In this document: positions 28,601-37,083 of the stretch, in pieces
Layout of the letters: every line of letters starts with the position of its first letter
Numbering within the stretch: the first letter of the stretch is position 1
Assembly: GCA_029243025.1 (NCBI GenBank)
Contig: JAQWSU010000060.1
Span: forward strand, 1-64,000
Direction of reading: 5' to 3'
From: Pirellulaceae bacterium
GTDB lineage: Bacteria > Planctomycetota > Planctomycetia > Pirellulales > Pirellulaceae
Length of the DNA stretch: 64,000 bases
Made by a program: the position numbers and the translations under genes
Notes under the pieces: model-generated
Seen by the model: the letters and a program-made list of their open reading frames with translations, nothing else
Told to the model about the DNA's origin: nothing
Database searches by the model: none

Positions 28601-31385
28601 AGACTCGACGCGTTATTTTAATGACAGCGATCGCGTCATGTCTTGGTGGCCTGATATGTTCGACGACGCCGATTTTGTGCAGGGCTATATCGACCGTTGG
28701 ACAGAACTCCGTCAAAACGAGTTGAGTCTCGAGAATGTCTACGCCACGATCGATGCACATGCCGCAGAAATTTCAGATGCGGCTGCCCGCGATTATCGTC
28801 GTTGGTCTGGCTCCCGCTACAGCACCTTTGCGGGAGAAATTCGACATCTCAAAGACTGGATCGAAGATCGAGTCAATTGGATCGACTCCAAATGGATGGA
28901 CCCACCTAAATACAGTGAAGCCAATTCCCAGCTTTCGGTTGGCGCTAAAGTGTCGCTAAGTTCATCGCAGGGCACCGTCTACTACACGTTGGATGGAAGT
29001 GATCCACGCGGTGATAACGGTGCGATTCGGCCGGAAGCAATCAGAGCGACGGTACCCGTTTCAATCGACGGCTTTACCCGCATCACAGCACGCGTTTACA
29101 AATCCGGCCACGGATCATCACGGAATGGATATGAGGCGACGGGAGACGATTGGTCAGCACCGTCCACGGCCGTCTACTTTAATGACCCGCCGGCAGCTGC
29201 TGGAAACCTGGTGATTAGTGAAATTAACTACAATCCTTCTGACCCGACAGCGGCAGAAGAGTTGCTTGGTTTCGACAATAACGACGACTTTGAATTCATC
29301 GAATTGTTGAATGTGAGTGACCAGCCGCTGGTTTTAACAGGCTCCCGTTTGGCAGTGGCAGATTACGAAGGTGAGGAAGAAGGGGTTGCGTTTGATTTCT
29401 CCAAGGGTTCGATCAACACCCTCGCGCCGGGTGAACGATTGATTGTGGTAGAGGATGCAAACGCTTTTGCAGCTCGTTACGGCAAAGGAGCTCCAGTTGC
29501 AGGAGAGTGGAATGGTTCGTTGAGCAACAATCGAGAACAGCTCACCCTATTGGCTTATGATGGAGCGATCATTCAGCAATTCGCTTACAACGATAGTGGG
29601 CTTTGGCCTGGCCGCGCCGATGGGAATGGCAGTTCGCTTGAGATCGTGAATCGAGATGGCAATTTGGATGATCCTCGCAATTGGCGAGCAAGTGTGATGT
29701 TCAACGGATCTCCGGGGGGGACGGATGCAGCACCGCTGGGAGTTGTCGTCAACGAAATCTTGGCCCACACGGATCCGCCCGTAACACCGCCGGATTCAAT
29801 CGAACTTTTCAATCATACATCGACGGCGATTGATTTGGGGGGATGGTATCTCAGCGATTCCAGCGAGAATATGCTGAAGTACCGGATTGCGAACGGTACG
29901 GTGTTGGCAGCCGGTGAGTATTTGGTGTTTGACGAAAACGACTTTAATCCAACACCTCTCAATCCGGGCCCAAATGATTTTGCGCTGAGCAGTGCACGCG
30001 GTGATGATGTCTGGTTGGTTGTGGCGGAGGGTGGACAGCCCTCGGAATTTGCTGACGATGTGCACTTTGGGGCGACTCCCAATGGTGAATCGATTGGCCG
30101 TTTGCCAAATGGCAGTGGTGTGTTTGCTCCGATGTCGCAACGCACGTTGGGTGCCACGAATTCGGCTCCTCGTGTGGGGCCCGTTATTATCAGCGAGTTG
30201 AATTACAATCCGGGTTCTGTCTCCATTCAAGCACTCGTGCTCGATCGGTCGATGACAACCGATGACCTGGAATTTGTCGAAGTCTTCAATTCCACCGGCC
30301 TCCCGATCAATTTGACCGATTGGCGCATGCGAGGCGGTGTTGATTACGATTTCGATGCCGGTTTGCAATTAGCTGCAGGACAGGCTCTGCTGGTTATTCC
30401 TTTCGATCCTGACAAACCCGAAAATGTCAATCGTACCGCAGCCTTCCGGGCGCACTACCAACTGGATGCGTCAGTGAAACTGGTGGGTGGCTATGACGGC
30501 CAACTCAACGATCAAGGTGAATCTGTTCGCCTTGATCGACCGGATTCACCACCGGCCGAGGACCCCGATTACATACCGAACATGTTGGAGGATCAAGTCA
30601 CTTACGATGTGGTGGCCCCTTGGCCCAACGCCAACGGAACTCGCACCTCCTTGACACGTGTGACAACTACCAGTTTTGGGAGCTTCCCCAACAGCTGGGT
30701 GGCCGCAACGCCGAGTCCCGGGCAAACTGACTTTGATGTGGATCCAGTCTCGGGAGACGTGAATGGCGACGGCAATACGGATTCAGAGGACATCGATCTG
30801 GTTTGCGTCGGCGTTCGGACGGCCGATCTTGTTTACGATCTCAATCAAGACGGTAGCACCGATTTGGCGGATGTTCTCTTCCTGGTTGAATCGGTTTTGC
30901 AAACCACTGCCGGCGATGCCAACGCAGATGGAGTCTTCAATTCAAGCGATCTCGTGCAGATTTTTGCGAGGGGAGAGTATGAAGACGGAATCGCCGACAA
31001 TTCGGTTTGGTCGGAAGGTGATTGGAACTGCGATGGGGATTTTGATTCGAGTGATCTGATCGTTGCCTTCCAGGCCGGAAGTTACCAAGCCGGAGCGGTT
31101 CTCGCTGCGACCCGAGGTGTGGGGGATGTAAGATCTCAGCTCCCGGATCTGACCATTCAGGTAGGAAATGACAAGCGGGAGAATTCGACGGCGGACCCGT
31201 CCGCAGAAAACTCCGCCTGGCAGGATGCACGGGATTCCCGTCGTCCCTTGTTGCAGGCAGACCAGGTCGAGGCGCGCGATGCGGTGTTTGACTCGGACCA
31301 ATCATTCTTGAATTCGTCTTCGGATCAAGCGATGGAGGATCTTGATCTTGATCTGCTAATCGCCGAAGAAAATCGCTCGGTTTAG
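25611..31385 (+). CDS. Giant secreted protein: CotH + lamin-tail domains + dockerin repeats
   Basis: 1924 residues from ATG 25611 (GAGGCGG upstream; a GTG at 25569 is the longest alternative). The N-terminus RRQRRLRKSYQPRLIESLEN followed by RNLLTG is LEPR-XLL-like, an export-associated signal of planctomycete surface proteins. Approximate domains: two fibronectin III-like units (257-447), a lamin-tail domain (456-610), a chitobiase-like Ig unit (620-694), a CotH kinase-like domain (703-1080, containing KKQYRVELWDQRDEDQKYQV and IWDFDRSLDSTDGRD), another chitobiase-like unit (1100-1193), and three further lamin-tail domains (1200-1697). Dockerin-like calcium repeats follow (GDVNGDGNTDSEDIDLVC, GDANADGVFNSSDLVQIF, GDWNCDGDFDSSDLIVAF; 1717-1830). 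CotH of spore formers is a protein kinase; activity here is untested. Likely a cell-surface adhesion or assembly protein. Confidence 0.88.
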   Translation: MKRRQRRLRKSYQPRLIESLENRNLLTGFTAFNGLFSSGDTNENTTFYSDVGGRDSAGPLVDVETGEATQVLLTTSQVGVHFGGNGSPPASGTDAHSIFDGFVDFSAGGERSIEVSSGDAYQYSFENLDAGATYEFAGTAIRGNSGYTDRWTLIELQGAVSATADHSTGPGVVRSGLPSNQIAIWTGNNASSGEGYVAQWLDIDPGADGTFHVTSTQYTGPVPTQINSSGEADGSKGYGISGIRLVENVPAGPPAVENLIASEVMAFEATVGGRVTTTGGQVPEITVYYGETDGGTNSQQWQNSLDLGKASREFSAILDGLDQATTYYYRSFAENSLGNDWADSSPSFTTLSASPPELQILPAENVGAFAAELTGRITNTGNDAPIVTVYYGDNDGGTNKGSWDESIELGVQSGTFTAAASDLDPTSQYFFSARAQNSLGSQWTDSLSFTTTETPPLQISEFVADNATTLTTRVRTTPTASFRGDRLTPDWIELHNPTATVADVGGFHITDDLGQPRQWKIPAGTLIAARGYLVVFASGLDIRDSRLDERGNLHTNFQLASNSGAELALTDAEGEVVFSLTNLPVQSEDIAYGVDQIGTERFYASPTPGENNANDVPKAPQISHSSQTFTGSIVVELSPALPTHSVRYTLNERSPTTSSTLYSGPITIDSTTQLRAISVAPNGKSSTVVGESYIELARSVTDDTSNLPIVIVDTFGDGVPGRGSSFGDAFVGIIEPGENGEASLTSEFDVETRAGIHVRGSSSAGFSKKQYRVELWDQRDEDQKYQVLGMPKEADWIFYGPGQYDRSLVANPLMYDLSNQIGQYATRTRWVEMYLNSNGGTVSSSDYVGLYAIMEVIEQGDDRVDVELLSTGAGGVPVNGGFVWKNDRGSAYVDPDDTTSAQRRHIDGWINDLKRAASGANAGDPLRGYEKYSDVGSFIDHNILNLFAMNVDAMRLSSFYHKTAEGKLVAGPIWDFDRSLDSTDGRDNNPRTWYGSGDSTRYFNDSDRVMSWWPDMFDDADFVQGYIDRWTELRQNELSLENVYATIDAHAAEISDAAARDYRRWSGSRYSTFAGEIRHLKDWIEDRVNWIDSKWMDPPKYSEANSQLSVGAKVSLSSSQGTVYYTLDGSDPRGDNGAIRPEAIRATVPVSIDGFTRITARVYKSGHGSSRNGYEATGDDWSAPSTAVYFNDPPAAAGNLVISEINYNPSDPTAAEELLGFDNNDDFEFIELLNVSDQPLVLTGSRLAVADYEGEEEGVAFDFSKGSINTLAPGERLIVVEDANAFAARYGKGAPVAGEWNGSLSNNREQLTLLAYDGAIIQQFAYNDSGLWPGRADGNGSSLEIVNRDGNLDDPRNWRASVMFNGSPGGTDAAPLGVVVNEILAHTDPPVTPPDSIELFNHTSTAIDLGGWYLSDSSENMLKYRIANGTVLAAGEYLVFDENDFNPTPLNPGPNDFALSSARGDDVWLVVAEGGQPSEFADDVHFGATPNGESIGRLPNGSGVFAPMSQRTLGATNSAPRVGPVIISELNYNPGSVSIQALVLDRSMTTDDLEFVEVFNSTGLPINLTDWRMRGGVDYDFDAGLQLAAGQALLVIPFDPDKPENVNRTAAFRAHYQLDASVKLVGGYDGQLNDQGESVRLDRPDSPPAEDPDYIPNMLEDQVTYDVVAPWPNANGTRTSLTRVTTTSFGSFPNSWVAATPSPGQTDFDVDPVSGDVNGDGNTDSEDIDLVCVGVRTADLVYDLNQDGSTDLADVLFLVESVLQTTAGDANADGVFNSSDLVQIFARGEYEDGIADNSVWSEGDWNCDGDFDSSDLIVAFQAGSYQAGAVLAATRGVGDVRSQLPDLTIQVGNDKRENSTADPSAENSAWQDARDSRRPLLQADQVEARDAVFDSDQSFLNSSSDQAMEDLDLDLLIAEENRSV

Positions 31386-31474
31386 ACCGAGCCAGCAACT
31401 CGACTCGCGTAGACTCGACTCGCGCATGTGGTACACTCCACTCCGGTTTGATTTCCCTTGCGCTGAGGTTCGGT

Positions 31475-32164
31475 ATGTCGAATTTTATCCATCTTTTTCC
31501 ACTCTCCGTTTATCACGCTTCGGTGGAGCTATCCCCCGAGTACAAAAGTCAACTGGTTCAGCTGATTTTGGAGATGGAAACGGCTGCGAGCAAGGAACAA
31601 TCGCACAGTGCTTGGCTCGGGGATACCTCCGGTTTTGAGTTCTTATTTCAAAGGGACGAATTTCGCGAATTCTATCGACGGATTGCGGAGGCCGTGAAGG
31701 ATTACACGACCAAGTTGGGTATGAATAACGATTTGATCGACTTTTATTTTCAACGTTCGTGGGCGACGGTGACGCGCCGTGGCGAAAAAATTAATGAGCA
31801 TTCGCACGATCAGTCAAACATTAGCTTCGCCTACTATTTGCAGAAACCACCAGGATCAGGCGGCATCAATTTCATTACCTACAATCACCCCAATGAACTA
31901 TCTCGCGGCATCTTTACTCCCGCCAAGGCGGAAATAGGCTTTATCGATCGCCCCAGTATGCTCACCTGGAACAACGTTTCGATTGAACCTAAGGAAGACG
32001 AAATCTACATCTTTCCTTCGAAGACGTTGCACTCCACAACCGCGAGTGAGTCGGACCAGCCGAGAATCTCGATCTCAGCTGACATCACACTGATGTTACG
32101 TGACAGCCAAGGGCATGAAACGATGATGCCCCACTATCGGAATTGGCGATCGTTTGATGAATAG
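31475..32164 (+). CDS. 2OG-Fe(II) oxygenase-like protein (TIGR02466 type)
   Basis: 229 residues from ATG 31475, preceded by GAGGT; an earlier start at 31448 would add nine residues. The protein begins MSNFIHLFPLSVYHASVE and has the double-stranded beta-helix pattern of the putative 2OG-Fe(II) oxygenase family: an HxD-like iron ligand region in NEHSHDQSNISFAYYLQKP and a distal His and Arg in IFPSKTLHSTTASESD and QPRISISADI. It probably hydroxylates a protein or small molecule using 2-oxoglutarate and O2. Members of this family are of unknown substrate. It stands alone before tRNA-Ala. Confidence 0.8.
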   Translation: MSNFIHLFPLSVYHASVELSPEYKSQLVQLILEMETAASKEQSHSAWLGDTSGFEFLFQRDEFREFYRRIAEAVKDYTTKLGMNNDLIDFYFQRSWATVTRRGEKINEHSHDQSNISFAYYLQKPPGSGGINFITYNHPNELSRGIFTPAKAEIGFIDRPSMLTWNNVSIEPKEDEIYIFPSKTLHSTTASESDQPRISISADITLMLRDSQGHETMMPHYRNWRSFDE

Positions 32165-32487
32165 CCGACTGTCGCCGCTTCTTTTTGCCTGTGCACTTTC
32201 CGAGAGATGAGCCTGAGTCGGTAAAGTCTGATTCTGCGATGATGGCTTGGCAACGGAGTCGCTTGCCGACACTGTCGGATTCATCCTCGTCGCTCTCAAG
32301 CTTATCGTCTTCCTGGCTTGATCGGGTTGTCTAATCGGATTCTTCGGGAAGATCGGAAGCGTTTCGAGCAAAGATTACAGAAGTCGACCGTGCTTTGCTG
32401 GCGACCGCTTGCTAAGAAATGCTATGATCTGTAAACTTTGGAGTGCAGATTCGCAAGTCGCCGCATGTCGATGACGGGCGAATACTC
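32165..32487. other. Intergenic region before tRNA-Ala
   Basis: About 320 bases with no open frame of interest. It should hold the tRNA promoter; a TATGAT-like hexamer at 32423-32428 is a possible -10, without a good -35 at standard spacing. Confidence 0.35.
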
Positions 32488-32560
32488 GGGGACGTAGCTC
32501 AATTGGGAGAGCACCGGCTTTGCAAGCCGGGGGTTAGGGGTTCAAGCCCCCTCGTCTCCA
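32488..32560 (+). tRNA. tRNA-Ala (anticodon TGC)
   Basis: 73 bases with a complete cloverleaf: acceptor GGGGACG pairs with CGTCTCC; D-arm GCTC...GAGC; anticodon stem CCGGC/GCCGG with loop TTTGCAA, giving anticodon TGC at positions 34-36; and TPsiC arm GGGGG/CCCCC with TTCAAGC. Discriminator base is A. CCA is not encoded. A T-rich stretch follows the gene and may end transcription. Confidence 0.95.
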
Positions 32561-32662
32561 CTTTCTTTTTTCTTTCTTTAAATCGTGATTGTCGCCATCG
32601 TTGCGCTGTCTGAGCGATTTCGGACCCGGGCAAAAAAAACAAGGCGCCGGATCCAGGCCCGG

Positions 32663-33769
32663 TTAGGCCGCTGATCTCGCTTGGTGTGTCCGAGCTTCCA
32701 CCTTGGATTTTGCTAACTGGTAGAGTTGGGAATCGATGGGATTCAGCGCTCGTAGGTACGCCTCGTCCTTGGGCGATACGGTGACCGAATTCAATGATTT
32801 GTTCCGATAAGCACGGTTGATTAGCTCTTCCGTGGGTGGGGCAATGGAAACTCGCAGCAAAACGAGTAGGGCGTCGAAAAAATCTGTCAATTGATCGGTG
32901 ACGCCAACCAGATCGTACGCAGCCAGTGTTGCCCTCGCCGACTCTGCTGCAGAACAGTTGTCAGCCATCTTCAGGTTTCCCGAAAGAACCTCAAATTGCT
33001 TATCGCGGAACCGATATTGAACTTGCTTGCAGCGGATGAATTCGGAAAAACCCAACTCTCGAGCCGCTTTTATGGTCGGCTCATGATAGGCGGGATTAGC
33101 GGGTTTGATATTGAATCGTAACCAAGTGTAGACCGAGCGGGTGCGGCTGACTGGATCCCGAATAAGCGTGCAGATCTGACGTTGTTCGATGTCAGGGATG
33201 AAATGGTGATGAATTTGCCCAACGTGGCCGGATAGGATCGGCCAGCGAGCCCATTCGGCCCATTCTTGTCGACTCGGATCAACTGTGGTTAATAAGTCCA
33301 GACGGTTTGAGACACAGTGAAATGGAAAGAGGTAGTTCAAGGCGACGGTAATCGTCGAGCCCCCCGTTTTCGATACATGATCAAATAACAGACGTTGCCC
33401 TGGCGGGAAATCAGCTGTCATCGATTCCAGCATTTGGCGTAATCGGCTGCGAATTGTTGGATCTTGGGCCAAGATCGGCGTTGGTAATTCTTCCGAACTG
33501 GAGAGGATAAGTGGCAAAAGACTTTTTGTGCCTCTTGCGTCCCTTCCTGTCAGGCAGCCATAGAGCGCCTTCGTCAGTTGGGTCCGTTCTCGAACGAGTC
33601 GTAAGGGTGCCGTTCGGCCAACGTCTGAGGCAAGAAATCGACTAATCACCGATGGGGGAATGTGGTCGATCTGTAATTCTTGCTTCAGATAGGCGGCGAT
33701 TCGCCCTACTTCGCGTTTAGTCGCTTGTCGACTAAGAGTGTCGAGGAACCTCTGAAGCAGCTGCTGCAT
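32663..33769 (-). CDS. Sulfotransferase family protein (PAPS-dependent, putative)
   Basis: A 368-residue soluble protein. Residues about 130-145 (LLFDHVSKTGGSTITVAL) match the 5'-phosphosulfate binding loop of carbohydrate sulfotransferases, with Lys-Thr-Gly-Gly, and CTLIRDPVSRTRSVYTWLRF matches the 3'-phosphate binding site with the Arg-Asp-Pro...Ser core. This fits the heparan-type sulfotransferase fold using PAPS. The N-terminal 120 residues (MQQLLQRFLDTLSRQATKRE) are helical and not recognised. Sulfotransferases and sulfatases are abundant in marine planctomycetes, where they act on sulfated glycans. The acceptor is unknown. AGGGATCGG precedes the ATG. Confidence 0.8.
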   Translation of the reverse strand: MQQLLQRFLDTLSRQATKREVGRIAAYLKQELQIDHIPPSVISRFLASDVGRTAPLRLVRERTQLTKALYGCLTGRDARGTKSLLPLILSSSEELPTPILAQDPTIRSRLRQMLESMTADFPPGQRLLFDHVSKTGGSTITVALNYLFPFHCVSNRLDLLTTVDPSRQEWAEWARWPILSGHVGQIHHHFIPDIEQRQICTLIRDPVSRTRSVYTWLRFNIKPANPAYHEPTIKAARELGFSEFIRCKQVQYRFRDKQFEVLSGNLKMADNCSAAESARATLAAYDLVGVTDQLTDFFDALLVLLRVSIAPPTEELINRAYRNKSLNSVTVSPKDEAYLRALNPIDSQLYQLAKSKVEARTHQARSAA

Positions 33770-34184
33770 ACGTCCGATCCCTGTCTGTTATCAGCCAGCG
33801 TTTTTCCCGCTCTCCGGTGCGGTGAGCGTAACCTATTTTAAACACGTTTCCAACGGCAGTTGTTTGCGGTCAGCTGGGCCCGAATTGCGTGCGGACCAAC
33901 GCTTGTCAACGCTGCCGGCAGCGTTGACAAGCGTTGGGATCTCTTGACTTTTTCCTTATATTGGTCTGTCCATGAACATTGGCATCGCGATGAAACGAAC
34001 GGATTTGTCCTGGCTCTAGGGCGTCCAAAAACAGTCTGCCAGACGAATTGTCGATTAGTGCTTTGTTTGTGCACCTTATTCGTTGATTTCATGGATTTTA
34101 CGAGTAGATTGTGTCCTGAAGCACCGTATCAATACTGACGATTTGGCGCACAGGCGAAACATGGGATTCTCAGGAGGAAGCGTG
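33770..34184. other. Divergent intergenic region holding a perfect palindrome
   Basis: About 415 bases between the leftward sulfotransferase and the rightward PEP-CTERM gene. It contains the 42-base palindrome described separately. Short frames on both strands have no recognisable product. Confidence 0.5.
33896..33937. repeat. Perfect 42-base palindrome
   Basis: Two 21-base arms with no spacer: CCAACGCTTGTCAACGCTGC plus C, and its exact reverse complement. Read as RNA it would form a long hairpin with essentially only the central bases unpaired. It is at least 120 bases from the start of either flanking gene and is not followed by a T-run in either direction, so it is not a typical terminator. 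It could be an operator for a dimeric regulator, a replication or repair-prone site, or a relic of a mobile element. Confidence 0.85.
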
Positions 34185-36380
34185 ATGAAGAAATGTTGGG
34201 TATTCATGATTGGGGTCATCTGGGCGGCCTCCGTCCATGCTTCGCCGACAGGCATAAGTATTGGCCTCAATTTTGGCGCCGATGAGCCCAACGGCGGTCT
34301 CGAGGGTGTCATTGAGGGGCCAGCTGGTGTGGTCGGAACTGCGAATTGGAATAATCTGGAACTGGCGGGTGATATTTACGAAGACGTTTTCATAGACGCG
34401 AATGGAACTGAGGTAGGAACTGGTGTCGAAGTCGAATGGGCTTCCAACAACACTTGGTCGAGTGACGGACGTGGGGAAGCGAACAACAGTGCGCCCGCTG
34501 GGAACGATCGGGCGTTGATGCTGGGCTATCTGGATACGTCGGATACGTCAATCACCGAAGTAAGTATTAGTAATTTGCCATCCGAGCTTTCCAGCGGGTT
34601 TGATGTTTTTGTCTATGTCCAGGGAGGTGTGAACGGCCGAGGCGGAACTTACACATTGTCTGCTGGGGGCGTCACCGTCGCTCAGGACAATCTTCAGACC
34701 GGGCCGTTTGACGGAACGTACATCGAAGGCGAGGAAGGAAATTATCTCGTCTTTCCAGGATTGAGCGGTGATAGTCTCACTGTTGAGGCTCAGGCCACCA
34801 CGCCCGATCTTTTCCGCGCAGCCTTGAATGGTATCGAAATCTGTGCTCCGGGTGCTTGCTTGGCTTTGCCGACGCCGGTTGCCGGCCGCGGAACCATTGG
34901 AGATCAAGTCGTTTCGACTCGGCTCGAAAACCCGGTCTACGGTCCCGGTGATGCCAACCAGGCTGGTTTGGCTCAAGCTTGGTATGCTCAAGGAAACCCA
35001 GGTAGCAAAGCAGGCGTCGATTCGGTGGCCCTGGAATCGGATCCCGCCGTACCCGTTTTTCGAGCGGGACATGGTGCGACTTGGTGGACAGGAAGCGTGG
35101 AGAGTTTTGGTGATCTGGTCAAGTATCCGGAGGAAATTGCTCCGGCCTGGGATCCTGAAGCGGACAATAACGATACTTACACGGTAAAGGCACAGGGTGA
35201 ACTCCTGGTACCCGAATCGGGCTCTTATCGTTTCACTGATGGCGTCGATGACTTCACTTACTTAGCGATTGACATCGATAAAAGTGGTGTTGCGGGCGAC
35301 AATCCCGATGAGATTTTAATTGACGACAACAATTGGACGACACCGCTCCGTGATGGCAACAACGGAGGCGGTGGGTACGGTGAGGCTGATTTCGACATCG
35401 CCGATGGTGGTGAGTGGTTGGCCATTGAAGTCAACATTGCGGAAGGCGGCGGCGGCGACAGCGGAGTCATCTATTGGGATTACGATGCCAACGCTCCTGC
35501 GGGGCAGCGACTGGGTGGCGCCGAAGGGTTCCCTGAGTTTGTTGAAGATCCGTTGTTTGAAGAAGACGCTGAGAACATGTTTATCCCCGACAGCCACTTG
35601 CGATCCTCGATCAAACCACTGTTGAGCGGTGATTTGGTGGGTGAACTCACCGAGGTTTCGCTTGGTTGGGAATTCGAAATTGATGGGGATACGGATAAGG
35701 CAGATCGTTTTGTATTAGAAAATAAGGACGAGAACGTCTACACCACGATGCTCGACGTCGATGGCGTCAACGTGATTGTGAACGCTACCGGTGATTTGCA
35801 GGCGGGAGATGCATTCCAAATTATCGATGCGGATCAGATTACGGGGACTCCCGTGATCTCCTCAAGCGATCCCTCTCAAGAATGGTCATTCAATGCTGCG
35901 ACGGGGCAGTTGATCTTCGGTGCTGCCTTGACAGGTGATTACAACGGCAATGGTCTTTTGGATGCCGATGACTTGGATTTGCAGGCCTCTGTAGGTATTG
36001 CTAATAACGATCTTTCGTACGACCTTAACGATGACGGAGTTGTCAATTCGACTGACCGACGGGTTTGGGTCAACGATTTGAAGAACACCTGGATGGGGGA
36101 TGCAAATCTCAACGGTGCGTTTGACAGTTCCGACTTGGTGGCGGTTTTTGCTACTGCGAAGTATGAAACCACCCAGGCCGCCACATGGGGGCAGGGTGAC
36201 TGGGATGGAAACGGCGTTTTTGATTCGGGTGACCTTGTCGAAGCGTTCAGTAACGCAGGTTACAACGTCGGTGAAAAACCCGGTGGTCCAAATCCGGCAA
36301 CGGCAGCCGTTCCTGAACCGTCTAGCATCCTGTTATTGCTGATTGGTTCGCTCATGATGCTTCGGCTTCGTAAGTCGTAG
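34185..36380 (+). CDS. Secreted PA14-like / dockerin / PEP-CTERM protein
   Basis: 731 residues from ATG 34185, preceded by AGGAGG; the longer open frame back to 34083 lacks a signal and is not used. The signal peptide is MKKCWVFMIGVIWAASVHAS. A beta-rich region follows, with a PA14-like stretch at about residues 260-430 (WYAQGNPGS, WTGSVESFGD, SGSYRFTDGVDDFTYLAIDI). The C-terminus has dockerin-like calcium loops (GDYNGNGLLDADDLDLQ, DLNDDGVVNSTDRRVW, GDANLNGAFDSSDLVAVF, GDWDGNGVFDSGDLVEAF) and then AVPEPSSILLLLIGSLMM plus LRLRKS, a PEP-CTERM sorting tag. Such tags are cut by exosortase during surface delivery. Likely an extracellular glycan- or matrix-associated protein. Confidence 0.9.
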   Translation: MKKCWVFMIGVIWAASVHASPTGISIGLNFGADEPNGGLEGVIEGPAGVVGTANWNNLELAGDIYEDVFIDANGTEVGTGVEVEWASNNTWSSDGRGEANNSAPAGNDRALMLGYLDTSDTSITEVSISNLPSELSSGFDVFVYVQGGVNGRGGTYTLSAGGVTVAQDNLQTGPFDGTYIEGEEGNYLVFPGLSGDSLTVEAQATTPDLFRAALNGIEICAPGACLALPTPVAGRGTIGDQVVSTRLENPVYGPGDANQAGLAQAWYAQGNPGSKAGVDSVALESDPAVPVFRAGHGATWWTGSVESFGDLVKYPEEIAPAWDPEADNNDTYTVKAQGELLVPESGSYRFTDGVDDFTYLAIDIDKSGVAGDNPDEILIDDNNWTTPLRDGNNGGGGYGEADFDIADGGEWLAIEVNIAEGGGGDSGVIYWDYDANAPAGQRLGGAEGFPEFVEDPLFEEDAENMFIPDSHLRSSIKPLLSGDLVGELTEVSLGWEFEIDGDTDKADRFVLENKDENVYTTMLDVDGVNVIVNATGDLQAGDAFQIIDADQITGTPVISSSDPSQEWSFNAATGQLIFGAALTGDYNGNGLLDADDLDLQASVGIANNDLSYDLNDDGVVNSTDRRVWVNDLKNTWMGDANLNGAFDSSDLVAVFATAKYETTQAATWGQGDWDGNGVFDSGDLVEAFSNAGYNVGEKPGGPNPATAAVPEPSSILLLLIGSLMMLRLRKS

Positions 36381-36404
36381 TCGCGGCGCTGATACTTAAT
36401 GTTG

Positions 36405-36442
36405 AAACGGGAGACCTCGTCTTGAGGCCTCCCGTTTTTTTT
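36405..36442 (+). terminator. Rho-independent terminator of the PEP-CTERM gene
   Basis: Stem ACGGGAG.CCTC pairs with GAGG.CTCCCGT around a GTCTT loop and is followed by eight T, 25 bases after the stop codon at 36380. The A residues before the stem add some pairing with the T-run. Confidence 0.9.
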
Positions 36443-36453
36443 CGGGGGGCTTG

Positions 36454-36551
36454 GGCGATTGAGTGCAGGCGATTGAGTGCAGGCGATTGAGTGCAGGCGA
36501 TTGAGTGCAGGCGATTGAGTGCGGGCGATTGAGTGCGGGCGATTGAGTGCA
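36454..36551. repeat. Seven tandem copies of a 14-base unit
   Basis: Unit GGCGATTGAGTGCA, starting at 36454, 36468, 36482, 36496, 36510, 36524 and 36538; copies five and six end in G instead of A. The array is intergenic, just after the terminator. The unit is not a multiple of three and the frames crossing it are not credible genes. Likely a slippage-prone minisatellite. Confidence 0.9.
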
Positions 36552-36691
36552 GGCGGAACGCGTTAAGGTGCGGGGGTCGTGTAAGCTGTTCCTTTGAGCT
36601 GGGCATTGTTGCGGCCTCGTTAGGACTTGAACCGATGTTGGATCAGGCGGTTCCACTGAAAAGCTGTGACCATGGCGAAGGGTTTTTTTGC

Positions 36692-36952
36692 GTGCCGGAA
36701 GTTGAAAAAACGACTGAATCATCATTGCGTGACCGTCTTGCCTTGGATCGGACGGTACTAGCCAACGAACGCACCTTGTTGGCTTATGTTAGAACGGCCA
36801 TGATGCTTGCCGCCACGGGGGCAACGGCGATTAGTTTCTACAGCGATCGATGGTTTCCACTTGTGAGTGGCTGGTTTTTGATCGCCTTAGGATTGGTGAT
36901 TGCGACCGTTGGTGCAATTCGCTTTCGAAATCTGGCAAGATCACTGAAATGA
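36692..36952 (+). CDS. DUF202 family small membrane protein (YidH-like)
   Basis: 86 residues from GTG 36692, preceded by GAAGGG nine bases upstream; ATG 36635 is an alternative without a good site. The family hallmark DRTVLANERTLLAYVRTAMM is present, followed by two hydrophobic segments (LAATGATAISFYSDRW and LVSGWFLIALGLVIATVGAI) and a basic C-terminus RFRNLARSLK. DUF202 proteins are small inner-membrane proteins of unknown function. It stands alone between the repeat array and a secreted oxidoreductase. Confidence 0.8.
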   Translation: MPEVEKTTESSLRDRLALDRTVLANERTLLAYVRTAMMLAATGATAISFYSDRWFPLVSGWFLIALGLVIATVGAIRFRNLARSLK

Positions 36953-37083
36953 TTCTGAGACGAGCCTCGCGTCCGCAACGCTGGCCAATTCTGAACTCTT
37001 TTTCACGATGCATTCGGACATTCGTTGTGGTTTAATGCTGGCTGGACGGTGTGGGTGTATTTTCCATGGCAGCAGGTGTTCGG

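Noticed and set aside
36352-36606. Repetitive minus frame across the 14-base array (SIACTQSPA-type repeats)
   Set aside because: Produced by the minisatellite and the adjacent terminator; unit length is not a multiple of three.
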